64,000 bases of DNA, taken from Herbaspirillum hiltneri N3. GTDB taxonomy: Bacteria; Pseudomonadota; Gammaproteobacteria; Burkholderiales; Burkholderiaceae_D. This document shows, piece after piece, positions 44,862 to 54,410 of the stretch. The notes under the pieces are model-generated. The model worked only from the letters and a program-made list of their open reading frames with translations. It did not search any database and had not been told where the DNA came from. The stretch lies in NCBI RefSeq assembly GCF_001267925.1, contig NZ_CP011409.1, forward strand, positions 2,604,001 through 2,668,000, read 5' to 3'. The position numbers were made by a program, and so were the translations under genes. Positions within the stretch are counted from its first letter, which is position 1. Each line of letters begins with the position of its first letter.

Positions 44862-45175
44862 GAGGTGGGATGAGGTAAAAAAGCGGGCGCCGTAAGGCCG
44901 CCGTCATGCAAGAAGCCGCTATGCTAGCCGACTAGGGGGCCGAGGGCAATCTGCTTCGCAATCCGGCGAGACGGCGCGCCTCTGCAATTACAGTGAAAGC
45001 TGGTTGCAGCAGCAGACGTTGTACATTAAGCTGAGGGCAACGAGGCAAGACTGATGATTGTCGGCAAGCGCCGCACAGGCACAGGAAATCATGCCGATGC
45101 TGTTGATAAAAATACAAAACAACAGACGCATTGCGCGACTGGGTTGAGCAATCAAGGCGAGGAGATCATTTCTTC
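44862..45175. other. 314-base divergent intergenic region, hpnD / HDOD
   Basis: Should hold the two divergent promoters. The only distinctive element is an A-rich 24-base segment at 45101-45124 bounded by TGTTG and CAACA arms, about 50 bases before the HDOD start. No convincing sigma-70 pair was found. Confidence 0.4.
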
Positions 45176-46012
45176 ATGAACAGACTGGAAGCTTTCAGAA
45201 GCATTGCAGTGCAGGCCGGACGGGGCGAGCTGGTGTTCCCGACCAACGTCAATGCCTCCATCAAACTGCAGCAGGCCCTCAACGATCCGAATTGCCATCT
45301 CGAGGCGGCATCAAAACTGGTCATGGCCGAGCCGTTGCTGTCGGCGCGTACCGTGGCGATCGCCAATTCGGCTGCCTACAACCGTTCCGGCGGCGAAATC
45401 AACAACGTGCGCACGGCCGTCATGCGACTGGGCTTCAAGACCCTCAACGCGATTACGACGGCCGTCATCGTGCGCCAGCTCGGCCGCAATATTTCGGATG
45501 CAGAGATGCGCGTCAAGGCGGCGCAATTGTGGGAACACACCGCCAACGTCGCGGCATTGGCGCAAGTCATCGCACTGAAGATGACGCGTCTCGATCCGGA
45601 AACCGCGATGTTCGCCGGCATCGTGCACGAAGTCGGCGGCTTTTACCTGCTCTCGCGCACCGATGAATTCCCGGGCCTGCTCGACGGTAATTCCGAAGAC
45701 TGGGCGGAATACGGCGAGAAGATGATCGGTCGCGCCGTGCTCAAGAAACTCGGGATTCCCGAAGCCGTGGTGGCCTCGGTCGAATCGCTGTGGCACGGCA
45801 TCCGCGTGCTGCCGCCGGAGACGCTGGGCGATGTGCTGCTGCTGGCCAAGGAGTTGTCGCCGGTGCCGTCGCCGTTCCGGCGCAGCGTGCTGGAAACCGG
45901 TCGCCAGTCCGACACCATCGTCGATGAATACATGGGCGACGACACGCTGCGGGACGTCTTGGAAGATTCCGCCGATGAAATCCGCTCGCTGACTTCGGCG
46001 CTGCTGATCTGA
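45176..46012 (+). CDS. HDOD domain protein
   Basis: 278-residue cytoplasmic HDOD protein (HD-related output domain lacking full HD catalytic residues): FPTNVNASIKLQQALNDPNCHLEAASKLVMAEPLLSARTVAIANSAAYNRSG is the typical start, followed by VMRLGFKTLNAITTAVIVRQL, LWEHTANVAALAQVIA, AGIVHEVGGFYLL and IPEAVVASVESLWHG. Such proteins act in c-di-GMP and stress signalling without known enzymatic activity. The ATG at 46012-side frame was shifted to 45176 (GGAG 11 bases upstream). Shares a bidirectional terminator with dbpA. Confidence 0.85.
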   Translation: MNRLEAFRSIAVQAGRGELVFPTNVNASIKLQQALNDPNCHLEAASKLVMAEPLLSARTVAIANSAAYNRSGGEINNVRTAVMRLGFKTLNAITTAVIVRQLGRNISDAEMRVKAAQLWEHTANVAALAQVIALKMTRLDPETAMFAGIVHEVGGFYLLSRTDEFPGLLDGNSEDWAEYGEKMIGRAVLKKLGIPEAVVASVESLWHGIRVLPPETLGDVLLLAKELSPVPSPFRRSVLETGRQSDTIVDEYMGDDTLRDVLEDSADEIRSLTSALLI

Positions 46013-46029
46013 CGCGCCTCTCGGGAAAC

Positions 46030-46060
46030 AAAAAGGCAGCCCTTTGACGGCTGCCTTTTT
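46030..46060. terminator. bidirectional terminator between HDOD gene and dbpA
   Basis: AAAAAGGCAGCC / GGCTGCCTTTTT, 12-bp perfect stem, 7-base loop; T runs on both strands. Confidence 0.92.
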
Positions 46061-46080
46061 TATTGCGCGAACGAAGCGCG

Positions 46081-47469
46081 TCAGGCGCTGCGCAACAGGC
46101 GCATCTTGAAATTGCGGCCCTTGATGTTGCCCGCGCTGAGCTTGTCGCAGGCCTTGTCGGCAATCCGATAGTCAAGTGCGACATAGGTCGAGAATTCGAA
46201 CACGTTGATCTTGCCGACCTGTTCCTTGCTCAGGCCGACGTCGCCGGTGAGCGCGCCCAGCAGGTCGCCCGGGCGCAGCTTGTCCTTCTTGCCGCCCTGG
46301 ATGCAGAGCGTGCGCATCGGTGCGCGCAGGACCTTGTCTTCGCTGGTGTCGAGCGCGTCGAGATCAAACCACTGCACGGCTGCGTGCTGGTATTCCTCGA
46401 TCAGCTTGACCCAGCGTTTTTCGTTCGGCGTGCACAGGTTCAGCGCCAGTCCGCGCTCCTGGCCGCGACCGGTGCGGCCGATGCGGTGAATGTGCACTTC
46501 GGTGTCGCGCGTGACGTCGACGTTGATGACCGCGCTCAGGTTGGCGATGTCAAGGCCGCGTGCGGCGACGTCGGTCGCCACCAGCACCGAGCAGCTCTGG
46601 TTGGCGAACTGCACCAGGATTTCGTCACGCTCGCGCTGTTCCAGGTCGCCGTACAGGGCGAGGGCGCTGAAACCCTGGGCGCGCAATTCTTCGGCCAGCT
46701 CGCGGCAATGGATCTTGGTGTTGCAGAAGGCCAGTGTCGACACCGGCTGGTAGTGCTGCAACAGGCGCGCGACGGCAAAATTGCGCTGCTCTGCCGAGAC
46801 TTCGAAGAAGCGTTGCTCGATCTTGTCGCCGTCATGGCGGGCTTCCACCTTGATCTCTTCCGGATCACGCAGGAAGCGTGCGCTGGCCTTGCGGATGTCG
46901 TCGGGATAGGTAGCCGAGAACAGCAAAGTCTGGCGCCGCGCCGAACAGGCGCTGACGATGCCTTCGATGTCTTCGTAAAAGCCCATGTCGACCATGCGAT
47001 CGGCTTCGTCCAGCACCAGCGTCTGCACCGTGGCCAGATTGATGGTGCCGCGGCCAATGTGGTCGCGGATGCGGCCGGGCGTGCCGACCACGATATGGGT
47101 GCCGTGTTCGAGCGAGGCGATTTGCGGGCGCATCGCAGTGCCGCCGCAGAGCGTCAGAATCTTGATGTTTTCAGTGAAGCGCGCGAGGCGGCGCAATTCG
47201 TTGGAAACCTGGTCGGCGAGCTCGCGCGTGGGGCAAATCACCAGTCCCTGGATTGCGAAATAGCTGGGGTTGAGCTTGTGCAGCATGCCGATGCCGAAAG
47301 CGGCCGTCTTGCCGCTGCCGGTCTTGGCCTGCGCGATCAGGTCGCGTCCCTCCAGCGCCGCCGGCAGGCTCGCCGCCTGGATGGTCGTCATCTCGTGATA
47401 GCCGAGCTGCTCGAGGTTGGCGAGCATCGCCGGCGTCAACGGCAGGCTGGAAAAGGAAGATGAAGTCAT
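46081..47469 (-). CDS. dbpA: ATP-dependent RNA helicase DbpA
   Basis: 462-residue DEAD-box helicase acting in 50S assembly. Q motif region (GYHEMTTIQAASLPAAL), Walker A AQAKTGSGKTAAFG, VLDEADRMVDMGF, SAT in LLFSATYP, and HRIGRTGRGQE. The C-terminal domain (KKDKLRPGDLLGALTGDVGLSKEQVGKINVFEF... KGRNFKMRLL) is the DbpA RNA-binding domain for 23S hairpin 92, which separates it from RhlE/SrmB. Start at 47469 by homology; the frame extends through the tRNA gene. Confidence 0.93.
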   Translation of the reverse strand: MTSSSFSSLPLTPAMLANLEQLGYHEMTTIQAASLPAALEGRDLIAQAKTGSGKTAAFGIGMLHKLNPSYFAIQGLVICPTRELADQVSNELRRLARFTENIKILTLCGGTAMRPQIASLEHGTHIVVGTPGRIRDHIGRGTINLATVQTLVLDEADRMVDMGFYEDIEGIVSACSARRQTLLFSATYPDDIRKASARFLRDPEEIKVEARHDGDKIEQRFFEVSAEQRNFAVARLLQHYQPVSTLAFCNTKIHCRELAEELRAQGFSALALYGDLEQRERDEILVQFANQSCSVLVATDVAARGLDIANLSAVINVDVTRDTEVHIHRIGRTGRGQERGLALNLCTPNEKRWVKLIEEYQHAAVQWFDLDALDTSEDKVLRAPMRTLCIQGGKKDKLRPGDLLGALTGDVGLSKEQVGKINVFEFSTYVALDYRIADKACDKLSAGNIKGRNFKMRLLRSA

Positions 47470-47633
47470 GATCAGGGCAATCGAATGAGAGAGGTGCAGT
47501 CTAACAGAGGCGTTGTCGACGTCCGGGCAACGGCGGCGGCGCAAGGGAGTAAAAGCGATCGCGCAAAACAAAAAGCCTTTGACGTCGAAACGCCAAGGGC
47601 TTTGATATGCCTGCTGATTCATTTTTTGAAAAC

Positions 47634-47710
<77 letters not shown>

Positions 47711-47863
47711 TCTGAGGGACCGAATTCTACAGAGCATCGTTTTGAATAGCAAGGAATCATTTCCACGGCGGGATAAATAAACGCAGCGCATGGACGCAGA
47801 AGCGCGCCGCGCATACACTGCGCGCTTCATGAACGATCAGACGCACGAAGGCGAGGACAAGCA

Positions 47864-48079
47864 ATGGGCAAGATGACTTACGAAGAATATCTGGATGAAG
47901 TGACGACGCTGATCACCGAGCTGTATGACGTGGCCGACGCCGACGCGATCAAACTGGTGGTGCAGGCGCAGGCCGCGGAGTTTTTCGTCGCGCACGACGA
48001 CGATGAGAATTTGCGCACTGAGGAACGCGCGCTGCAGGACGCGCGTGCGATCTATAAACAAAGCCGTAAAAAACGCTGA
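47864..48079 (+). CDS. small conserved-type protein of unknown function
   Basis: 71-residue acidic-to-basic protein (TYEEYLDEVTTLITELYDVADADAIKLVV, then AAEFFVAHDDDENLRTEERALQDARAIYKQSRKKR). It is almost entirely helical and ends in a basic tail. GAGG lies 8 bases before the ATG. No family recognised; it resembles small uncharacterised proteins of Oxalobacteraceae, which I cannot verify. No signal peptide. Confidence 0.65.
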   Translation: MGKMTYEEYLDEVTTLITELYDVADADAIKLVVQAQAAEFFVAHDDDENLRTEERALQDARAIYKQSRKKR

Positions 48080-48257
48080 GGCGAGGGCTTTAACAATTGG
48101 TTGCAAATGCAGCCGAACCATCGTGGATTCATGCCTTCTACTGTTACGTGACCGTTGCAAAGCCAGTCTGGGAGCGGTGTCCGGCGATGTCTGACAGACA
48201 TCGCGAACATTCGCTGCCACGCGACGGATTCATTTAACCAAGTAAAGGAGATCAACA

Positions 48258-48593
48258 ATGAAAACACGTCAGCTCATTATTGCCGCAGCAATGCTCGCCG
48301 TTACCGGCGGCGCCATGGCGCAACAAGCCAGCACTATGCAACCTTCGTCGCCAGATATGACCGTTCCTGCATCGCCGGCCAACGGCGTCTCCAACGATCC
48401 GTATGTGCAAAAGCGTCAGTCCGACGCCGACGCCAAGGCCGAATACAAGATGCAGAAGAAGACCATCAAGCAGCAAGCCAAGGCTGACAAGAAGGCTGCC
48501 AAGGCTGATCTGAAGGCGGAAAAGAAGGAATCGACTGCCGAGCGCAACGCACAGCTGGCTCAACCGCAGCCTAAGACCGACAAGACTCCTTGA
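48258..48593 (+). CDS. exported lysine/alanine-rich small protein
   Basis: 111-residue protein with a clear signal peptide (MKTRQLIIAAAMLAVTGGAMA) and strong AAAGGAG ribosome site. The mature part is low complexity: a serine/proline segment (QPSSPDMTVPASPANGVS), then a highly charged helical region with repeated A-x-x-K-A (ADAKAEYKMQKKTIKQQAKADKKAAKADLKAEKK). Probably a periplasmic, disordered or coiled-coil protein; function unknown. Followed by a terminator. Confidence 0.72.
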   Translation: MKTRQLIIAAAMLAVTGGAMAQQASTMQPSSPDMTVPASPANGVSNDPYVQKRQSDADAKAEYKMQKKTIKQQAKADKKAAKADLKAEKKESTAERNAQLAQPQPKTDKTP

Positions 48594-48657
48594 TCGCGCT
48601 TGCCGGTTAGCTGTTGATTGACGGTTGCCGCGACGCATGACCTGCGTTGCCGGCAAT

Positions 48658-48686
48658 AAAAAGCCTCTTCGACGAAGAGGCTTTTT
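48658..48686. terminator. bidirectional terminator between the lysine-rich protein gene and hpnC
   Basis: AAAAAGCCTCTT / AAGAGGCTTTTT around CGACG; T runs both ways. Confidence 0.92.
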
Positions 48687-48711
48687 TGCGTTCATCCGGC
48701 ATCATGCCGGA

Positions 48712-49521
48712 TCACATTCTCAAGGCACGCCACATTACCAGCAGCCAATCGCGTTTGCCCAGCTTCGGCCGGCGCGTGAAGACGTCGCCATCGGCCAGTT
48801 CCAGACGTTCCAGTATCCGCAAGCCGCCTTGCACCACCATGCGCAACTCCCAGCCGATGCGTCCGGGCAGGCGGCGCGCCAGCGGTGCTCCCGACAGCAT
48901 CATTGCGCGCGCGCGGTCGATTTCGAACTGCAGCAGCGCTTGCCAGGCTGCGCCGGCATTTTCTGAAGCGATGTCTTGCTCGCTTACGCCAAACCGTTCG
49001 AGATCATCCAGTGGCAGGTAAATGCGCTGCTTTTGCCAGTCGACCGCGACGTCCTGCCAGAAATTGATCAGTTGCAGCGCCGAGCAGATGGCGTCGGAGT
49101 CGCGCAGGTTCTCCGGCGTGGCGGCATCGTACAGATGCAGCATCAGCGCGCCGACCGGGTTGGCGGAACGGCGGCAATAGTCCAGCAGTTCGTCAAAGCT
49201 GCGATAGCGCGTGGTCACCACATCCTGCCTGAAGGCGGACAGCAGATCACGAAACGGCTCCAGCGGTAGCTGATGAGCGCGAATGACGCCGGCCAGCGCT
49301 GCAAACATCGGATCGGCCGGCGCTCGGCTCGCGTCTATGTCGTCCAGCGCGTTGTCATATGCGATCAGGGCAGCCAGGCGTTGCGGCGGCGTGGCGTCGC
49401 CTTCGTCGGCGATGTCGTCGGCGCTGCGGGCGAAGGCGTAGATCGCCTTGACGGCCGGGCGCAGATGCGCGGGAAGCAGCACGGAGGCGACGGGGAAGTT
49501 CTCGTAATGATCAACGGCCAT
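48712..49521 (-). CDS. hpnC: hydroxysqualene synthase HpnC
   Basis: 269-residue squalene/phytoene synthase-fold enzyme that hydrolyses presqualene diphosphate to hydroxysqualene. The aspartate motifs ARSADDIADEGD and NFWQDVAVDWQKQRIYLP, plus YCRRSANPVGALMLHLY, match HpnC. From the ATG at 49521 the protein begins MAVDHYENFPVASVLLP, the usual HpnC start; a longer frame begins at 49569. It is separated from hpnD by dbpA, the initiator tRNA and three other genes. Divergent from the RND operon. Confidence 0.9.
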   Translation of the reverse strand: MAVDHYENFPVASVLLPAHLRPAVKAIYAFARSADDIADEGDATPPQRLAALIAYDNALDDIDASRAPADPMFAALAGVIRAHQLPLEPFRDLLSAFRQDVVTTRYRSFDELLDYCRRSANPVGALMLHLYDAATPENLRDSDAICSALQLINFWQDVAVDWQKQRIYLPLDDLERFGVSEQDIASENAGAAWQALLQFEIDRARAMMLSGAPLARRLPGRIGWELRMVVQGGLRILERLELADGDVFTRRPKLGKRDWLLVMWRALRM

Positions 49522-49585
49522 GCCAGCAAAATATCCAATAAAAACGAAGAAAACTCGATATATATCCAAACGGCGGGCCCGCGAC

Positions 49586-49612
49586 TATAATTACTAACCG
49601 CAAAGTCAGTAA
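49586..49612. promoter_or_regulatory. promoter -10 with overlapping TetR-like operator before the RND operon
   Basis: TATAAT at 49586-49591 is abutted by the imperfect palindrome TTACTAAC-N6-GTCAGTAA (49591-49612, 7 of 8 bases matched). The arms resemble operators of AcrR/TetR-type repressors of efflux genes. No tetR gene is in the window. Confidence 0.5.
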
Positions 49613-49747
49613 GTTGCTCGCATCACCATCCGCTTGTCTCAAGTCCGTAAAAAGCCGTCCACGCCATGCCGCCGCGCCGTCGATGACGTCGCGCCGTCCG
49701 GTGCGTGCCGGCCAATGTAATTTCTGCCCGAATAGTAAAGGAAAAAC

Positions 49748-50929
49748 GTGATCGCTCCGACTTCCGTGCCCGCTCCTGCGCGAGTATTGACCCGACCTGC
49801 ATCGGGAAGCCGTCGATTGCGGCAAGCCGTCGCGCTCTGTCTCGCGGTGTCGGTACTGGCCGCATGTTCGAAAAAGGTCGAAAAGGTCGAGGAAATTCGT
49901 CCGGTCAGGGCCATGGTCATCGCCGCCGACAATGCCGAGGTGGTGGCGGAGTTTCCGGGCGAAGTGCGGGCGCGCGTGGAATCGCGGCTGGGCTTCCGGG
50001 TGGGCGGCAAGATCGTGGCTCGCAAGGTCGACGTCGGTACGGTAGTGCGGCGCGGCCAGGTGCTGATGCAGCTTGATCCGCAAGACCTGCAGCTGGCGCA
50101 ACGCCAGGCGGATGCCGCGATGAAGTCGGCGCTGAGCAATCGCGATCTCGCCGCTGCGGAACTCAAGCGCTATCAGGAACTGCGTGACAAGAATTTCGTG
50201 AGCCAGGCGACCCTGGACTCCAAGCAAACCGCATATCAATCGGCGCTGTCGGGCTATGACCAGGCCGTGGCGTCGCTGCGCAACCAGTCGAATCAGACCG
50301 GCTATGCCGTGTTGACTGCAGACGTCGACGGGGTGGTGACGGCGGTCGACGCCGAAGCCGGCCAGGTGGTTGCCGCCGGTACGCCCGTGGTCAGTGTGGC
50401 GCAGGCCGGCGACAAGGACGTGGTGATCGGCGTACCGGAAGACAAGGTCGACGCCTTGCGCCGCAGCGCCGATGTGCGCGTGCGCCTGTGGGCCAATCCC
50501 AAAGACGTGATCGCTGGCAAGATCCGCGAAGTCTCGCCGATCGCCGACGCCGCCACGCGCACCTACACCTTCAAGGTGGCTTTGCCCGACTCCGCGAAGG
50601 ATGTGCGGCTGGGCATGACGGCGTACGTCGCGTTTGCCGGCAAGACTTCCGGCGACATGATTCGTTTGCCGCTGACGGCACTGTATCCGGTCAATGGCAA
50701 GACGTCGGTGTGGGTGGTGGAGAACGGCGCGGTGAAGATCGTGCCGGTGCAACTGGGTGGGCAGAGCGGCAATGATGTGCTGATTGCCAATGGCCTGGCA
50801 GCCGGCCAGACGGTGGTGACCGCAGGCGTCAACCTGCTCAAGCCGGGGCAGAAGGTCAAGATCCTCGGCACCGAGCCACTCACCGGCGATGTGCAGGATG
50901 GCAAGGCGCCGCAAGGGAAGAATCCATGA
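49748..50929 (+). CDS. RND efflux periplasmic adaptor (membrane fusion) lipoprotein
   Basis: 393-residue adaptor starting at a GTG with an AAGGA site. Signal peptide with lipobox LAVSVLAAC, so the mature protein is anchored by a lipidated Cys. Then the barrel-sandwich/biotinyl-lipoyl halves (VEFRVGGKIVARKVDVGTVVRRGQVLMQLDPQD ... GYAVLTADVDGVVTAVDAEAGQVV), an intervening helical hairpin and the beta-barrel and MP domains. The permease ATG overlaps its stop (ATGA). No outer-membrane factor is encoded nearby, so a shared TolC-like partner is presumed. Substrates unknown. Confidence 0.9.
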   Translation: MIAPTSVPAPARVLTRPASGSRRLRQAVALCLAVSVLAACSKKVEKVEEIRPVRAMVIAADNAEVVAEFPGEVRARVESRLGFRVGGKIVARKVDVGTVVRRGQVLMQLDPQDLQLAQRQADAAMKSALSNRDLAAAELKRYQELRDKNFVSQATLDSKQTAYQSALSGYDQAVASLRNQSNQTGYAVLTADVDGVVTAVDAEAGQVVAAGTPVVSVAQAGDKDVVIGVPEDKVDALRRSADVRVRLWANPKDVIAGKIREVSPIADAATRTYTFKVALPDSAKDVRLGMTAYVAFAGKTSGDMIRLPLTALYPVNGKTSVWVVENGAVKIVPVQLGGQSGNDVLIANGLAAGQTVVTAGVNLLKPGQKVKILGTEPLTGDVQDGKAPQGKNP

Positions 50930-53900
50930 GCGAGGCAAGGAAGGAAGGCCCGGATGGTCACGGCGACAACGACGGCAAGAGCGTGATCGATGCAGCCGCG
51001 CAGCCGCGCGGCTTCAACCTGTCGCGCTGGGCGCTGGAACATGTTCCGCTGATCCGCTACCTGATCGTGGTGCTGATCATCGGCGGCGTGATCGGTTACG
51101 GCAAACTGGGCCAGGACGAAGATCCGCCGTTCACTTTCCGCGCCATGGTGGTCACCGCCAAATGGCCGGGCGCGAGCGCCTTGCAGATGGCCAACCAGGT
51201 CACCGACAAGCTGGAGAAGAAGCTGCAGGAGACGCCCTACATCGACGTCATCCGCAGCTATTCCAAACCGGGTGAAACACTGATCCTGCTGCAATTGCGC
51301 GAATCGACGCCGCCCAAGGAAGTGCCGCCGACCTGGTACCAGGTGCGCAAGAAAATCAGCGACATCAAGCTGACCTTGCCGTCCACGGTGCAGGGGCCGT
51401 TCTTCAACGATGAGTTCGGCGATACCTACGGTTCGATCTTCGCGCTCTCCGCCGACGGCTTCACGTATGCCGAGGTCAAGGACTATGCCGACTTCGTACG
51501 CCAGCAATTGCTGCGCGTGCCGACGGTCGCAAAAGTGGAATTGTTCGGCGTGCAGGACGAGAAGATTTTCATCGAGTTCTCGCAAAAGAAATTTTCCCAG
51601 TTGGGCATCCCGTTCGACACCATCGTCAACCAGTTGGCGGCGCAGAACGCGCTGGAGTCCACCGGCGTGCTGGTGACCCCGGGCGACAACCTGCAGGTGC
51701 GCGTGAGCGGCGCATTCCGTTCGCCGAAGGAACTGGAAGAGATGCAGTTGCGCGCCAATGGCACCACGTTCAGGCTCGGCGATTTTGCCGTGGTCAAGCG
51801 TGAATACGTCGATCCTCCGGTGACCAAGATGCGGTTCAACGGCAAGGAGGCGATCGGCCTTGGCGTGTCGATGGAGAAGGGCGGCGACATCATTGCGCTG
51901 GGCCGTAACCTCGACAGGATGTCCGATGAATTGCGCGCCAAGCTGCCGGTCGGCATCGAGCTGGAGCGCGTATCCGACCAGCCGAAAATCGTCGCCGATT
52001 CGGTCGGTGAATTCATCCACACGCTGATCGAGGCGGTGCTGATCGTGCTGGCGGTGAGCTTCGTCGCGCTCGGCCTGCACACCAAGCCGCTGCGCATCGA
52101 CGTGCGGCCGGGGCTGGTGGTGGCGCTGACGATCCCGCTGGTGCTGGCGGTGACGTTCCTGTTCATGCGCATCTTCGACATCGACTTGCACAAGATCTCC
52201 TTGGGCGCGCTGATCATCGCGCTCGGATTGCTGGTCGACGACGCCATCATCGCGGTGGAAATGATGGTGCGAAAAATGGAGGAGGGGCTGTCGCGCTTCG
52301 ATGCGGCGACCTTCGCCTACACCTCGACCGCGATCCCGATGCTGACCGGCACGCTGATCACGGCCGCCGGCTTCCTGCCGATCGGCCTGGCCAAATCGGC
52401 GGCCGGCGAATACACGTTCTCGATGTTTTCGGTCAATGCGCTGGCCTTGCTGATTTCGTGGCTGGTCGCCGTGGTGTTCACGCCCTACATCGGCGTACTG
52501 CTGCTGAAGGTCAAGCCGGCCGCCAACGCCGACGGCCATCACGAATTGTTCGATACGCCGTTCTACACGCGCTTCCGCAAGCTGGTGAGCTGGTGCGTGG
52601 AATGGCGCAAGACCACCATCCTGCTCACGCTGGCGGCGTTCATGCTGGGCCTGTTTGGATTCCGCTTCATCGAGCAGCAGTTCTTCCCGGACTCCAGCCG
52701 CCCCGAACTGATGATCGAGCTGTGGCTGCCGGAAGGTTCGGCGTTCAAGGCTACCGAGGCGCAGGCGAAGAAGTTCGAAGCCTTCATCCGCAAGCAGGAT
52801 GGCGTGGAAAGCGTCACCAGCTATGTCGGCACCGGCAGCCCGCGCTTTTACCTGCCACTGGACCAGATTTTCCCGCAGACCAACGTGTCGCAGATCGTGG
52901 TGTTGCCGAAGGACCTGAAAACGCGCGAGGCCCTGCGCTTGAAAATCGTCGACGCCTTCAGGAACGATTTTTCCGGCGTGCGCGGCCGCGTCAAGCTGCT
53001 GCCGAGCGGGCCGCCGGTACCGTACGCCGTGCAGTTCCGCGTGACCGGCACCGAGGTCGACAAGGTGCGCGCCATTGCCGACCAGGTGAAGACGGTGATG
53101 AACCGCAATCCCAACGTGATCGGCCTCAACGACAACTGGAACGAATCGGTCAAGGCCTTGCGCATCGATCTTGACCAGGACAAGTTGCGCGTGCTCGGCA
53201 TCGGTTCGCAAACTGTCATGCGCACCGTCAACACCTTGCTGACCGGCACTGCCGTCGGCCAGTATCGCGAGGATGACAAGCTCATCGATATCCTGGTGCG
53301 CCAGCCGCTGGAAGAACGCGCCACCATCGATGCGCTCAACCAGGCCAACATTCCCACGGCCAGCGGCAAGAGCGTACCGCTGGCGCAGGTCGCGCGCGTG
53401 AGCCTGGCCTGGGAGCCCGGCGTGGTCTGGCGCGAAGACCGCGAATGGGCGATCACGGTGCAATCCGACGTCGCCGACGGCATCCAGGGCCCGACCGTAT
53501 CGAGCCAGATCAGCCCGCAACTCGACGCCATCCGCGCCCGGTTGCCGGCCGGTTACGCGATCGAACTGGCCGGCGCCGCGGCCGACAGCAGCAAGGCGCA
53601 GGATTCGATTGCAGCCAACGTCCCGCTGGTGATTTTCATCATCTTCACCTTGCTGATGCTGCAGCTGCATAGCTTCTCGCGCGCCATGCTGGTGTTCCTG
53701 ACCGGACCGCTGGGCGTGGCGGGAGCGGCGGTGGCCTTGCTGGTGCTGCATCGTCCCTTCGGTTTCGTCGCGCAACTCGGCGTGATCGCCTTGTTCGGCA
53801 TGATCATCCGCAACTCGGTGATCCTGATCGACCAGATCGAACACGACATCGCCGCCGGCGCCGCACCGTGGGATGCCATCGTCGAATCGGCGGTGCGCCG

Positions 53901-54081
53901 GTTCCGTCCGATCATCCTGACCGCGGCGGCGGCGGTGCTGGCGATGATTCCGCTGTCGCGCTCGGTGTTCTGGGGGCCGATGGCGGTAGCGATCATGGGC
54001 GGCTTGGTGGTGGCGACGGCGTTGACGCTGCTGTTCCTGCCGGCGGCGTACGCGGCGCTGTTCAGGGTCAAAAAGCCCTAG
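50926..54081 (+). CDS. RND efflux permease (HAE1 type)
   Basis: 1051-residue trimeric proton-driven efflux pump with 12 predicted TM helices and two large periplasmic loops. TM1 follows an unusually hydrophilic N-terminal tail of about 30 residues. The TM4 proton-relay aspartates are in LGLLVDDAIIAVEMM; the IGYGKLGQDEDPPFTFRAMVVTAKWPGAS loop and the RVPTVAKVELFGVQDEKIFIEF porter segment are typical. It is not MdtB/C- or heavy-metal-type by these motifs. Substrate range cannot be read from sequence. Translationally coupled to the adaptor. Confidence 0.9.
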   Translation: MSEARKEGPDGHGDNDGKSVIDAAAQPRGFNLSRWALEHVPLIRYLIVVLIIGGVIGYGKLGQDEDPPFTFRAMVVTAKWPGASALQMANQVTDKLEKKLQETPYIDVIRSYSKPGETLILLQLRESTPPKEVPPTWYQVRKKISDIKLTLPSTVQGPFFNDEFGDTYGSIFALSADGFTYAEVKDYADFVRQQLLRVPTVAKVELFGVQDEKIFIEFSQKKFSQLGIPFDTIVNQLAAQNALESTGVLVTPGDNLQVRVSGAFRSPKELEEMQLRANGTTFRLGDFAVVKREYVDPPVTKMRFNGKEAIGLGVSMEKGGDIIALGRNLDRMSDELRAKLPVGIELERVSDQPKIVADSVGEFIHTLIEAVLIVLAVSFVALGLHTKPLRIDVRPGLVVALTIPLVLAVTFLFMRIFDIDLHKISLGALIIALGLLVDDAIIAVEMMVRKMEEGLSRFDAATFAYTSTAIPMLTGTLITAAGFLPIGLAKSAAGEYTFSMFSVNALALLISWLVAVVFTPYIGVLLLKVKPAANADGHHELFDTPFYTRFRKLVSWCVEWRKTTILLTLAAFMLGLFGFRFIEQQFFPDSSRPELMIELWLPEGSAFKATEAQAKKFEAFIRKQDGVESVTSYVGTGSPRFYLPLDQIFPQTNVSQIVVLPKDLKTREALRLKIVDAFRNDFSGVRGRVKLLPSGPPVPYAVQFRVTGTEVDKVRAIADQVKTVMNRNPNVIGLNDNWNESVKALRIDLDQDKLRVLGIGSQTVMRTVNTLLTGTAVGQYREDDKLIDILVRQPLEERATIDALNQANIPTASGKSVPLAQVARVSLAWEPGVVWREDREWAITVQSDVADGIQGPTVSSQISPQLDAIRARLPAGYAIELAGAAADSSKAQDSIAANVPLVIFIIFTLLMLQLHSFSRAMLVFLTGPLGVAGAAVALLVLHRPFGFVAQLGVIALFGMIIRNSVILIDQIEHDIAAGAAPWDAIVESAVRRFRPIILTAAAAVLAMIPLSRSVFWGPMAVAIMGGLVVATALTLLFLPAAYAALFRVKKP

Positions 54082-54238
54082 GAAAATTGCAAAAAGGACA
54101 GATAAAAACCCAGACAGCCCGCCAAGCTTGCAGTAGAATAACGGGCTGCATTAAAACTGCTACCTCATTGACAGGACCTGGTTCTCCGGCGTACACGCTG
54201 AAAATCCAGCGCAAGCCGGTCGATGATTGCACCTTTCA

Positions 54239-54325
54239 GCGAGGGTGGCGAAATTGGTAGACGCACCAGGTTTAGGTCCTGACGCCAGCAATGGTGTAGG
54301 GGTTCGAGTCCCCTCCCTCGCACCA
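54239..54325 (+). tRNA. tRNA-Leu (TAG)
   Basis: 87-nt class II tRNA with long variable arm and encoded CCA. Acceptor GCGAGGG / CCCTCGC; anticodon loop TTTAGGT gives anticodon TAG at 54273-54275 (reads CUA and by wobble other CUN). Confidence 0.95.
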
Positions 54326-54410
54326 GTCATTCCCTTTGTTTTTTCGTTCGCCCGGCTCCGCAGCGCTGACTTGTTCGCGCGATGCTCCGGGCGATTTTCA
54401 TTTGCAAGAG

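Noticed and set aside
45101..45124. FNR box upstream of the HDOD gene
   Set aside because: TTGAT is followed by the wrong right arm (ATACA rather than ATCAA), so the match is too weak.
49511..50938. 475-codon minus-strand frame over the RND adaptor
   Set aside because: Antisense shadow; the plus strand encodes a lipobox-containing adaptor with clear family features.
50563..53844. 1093-codon minus-strand open frame
   Set aside because: Lies exactly antisense to the RND permease, has a histidine/arginine/glutamine-rich composition typical of high-GC shadow frames and no recognisable domain.
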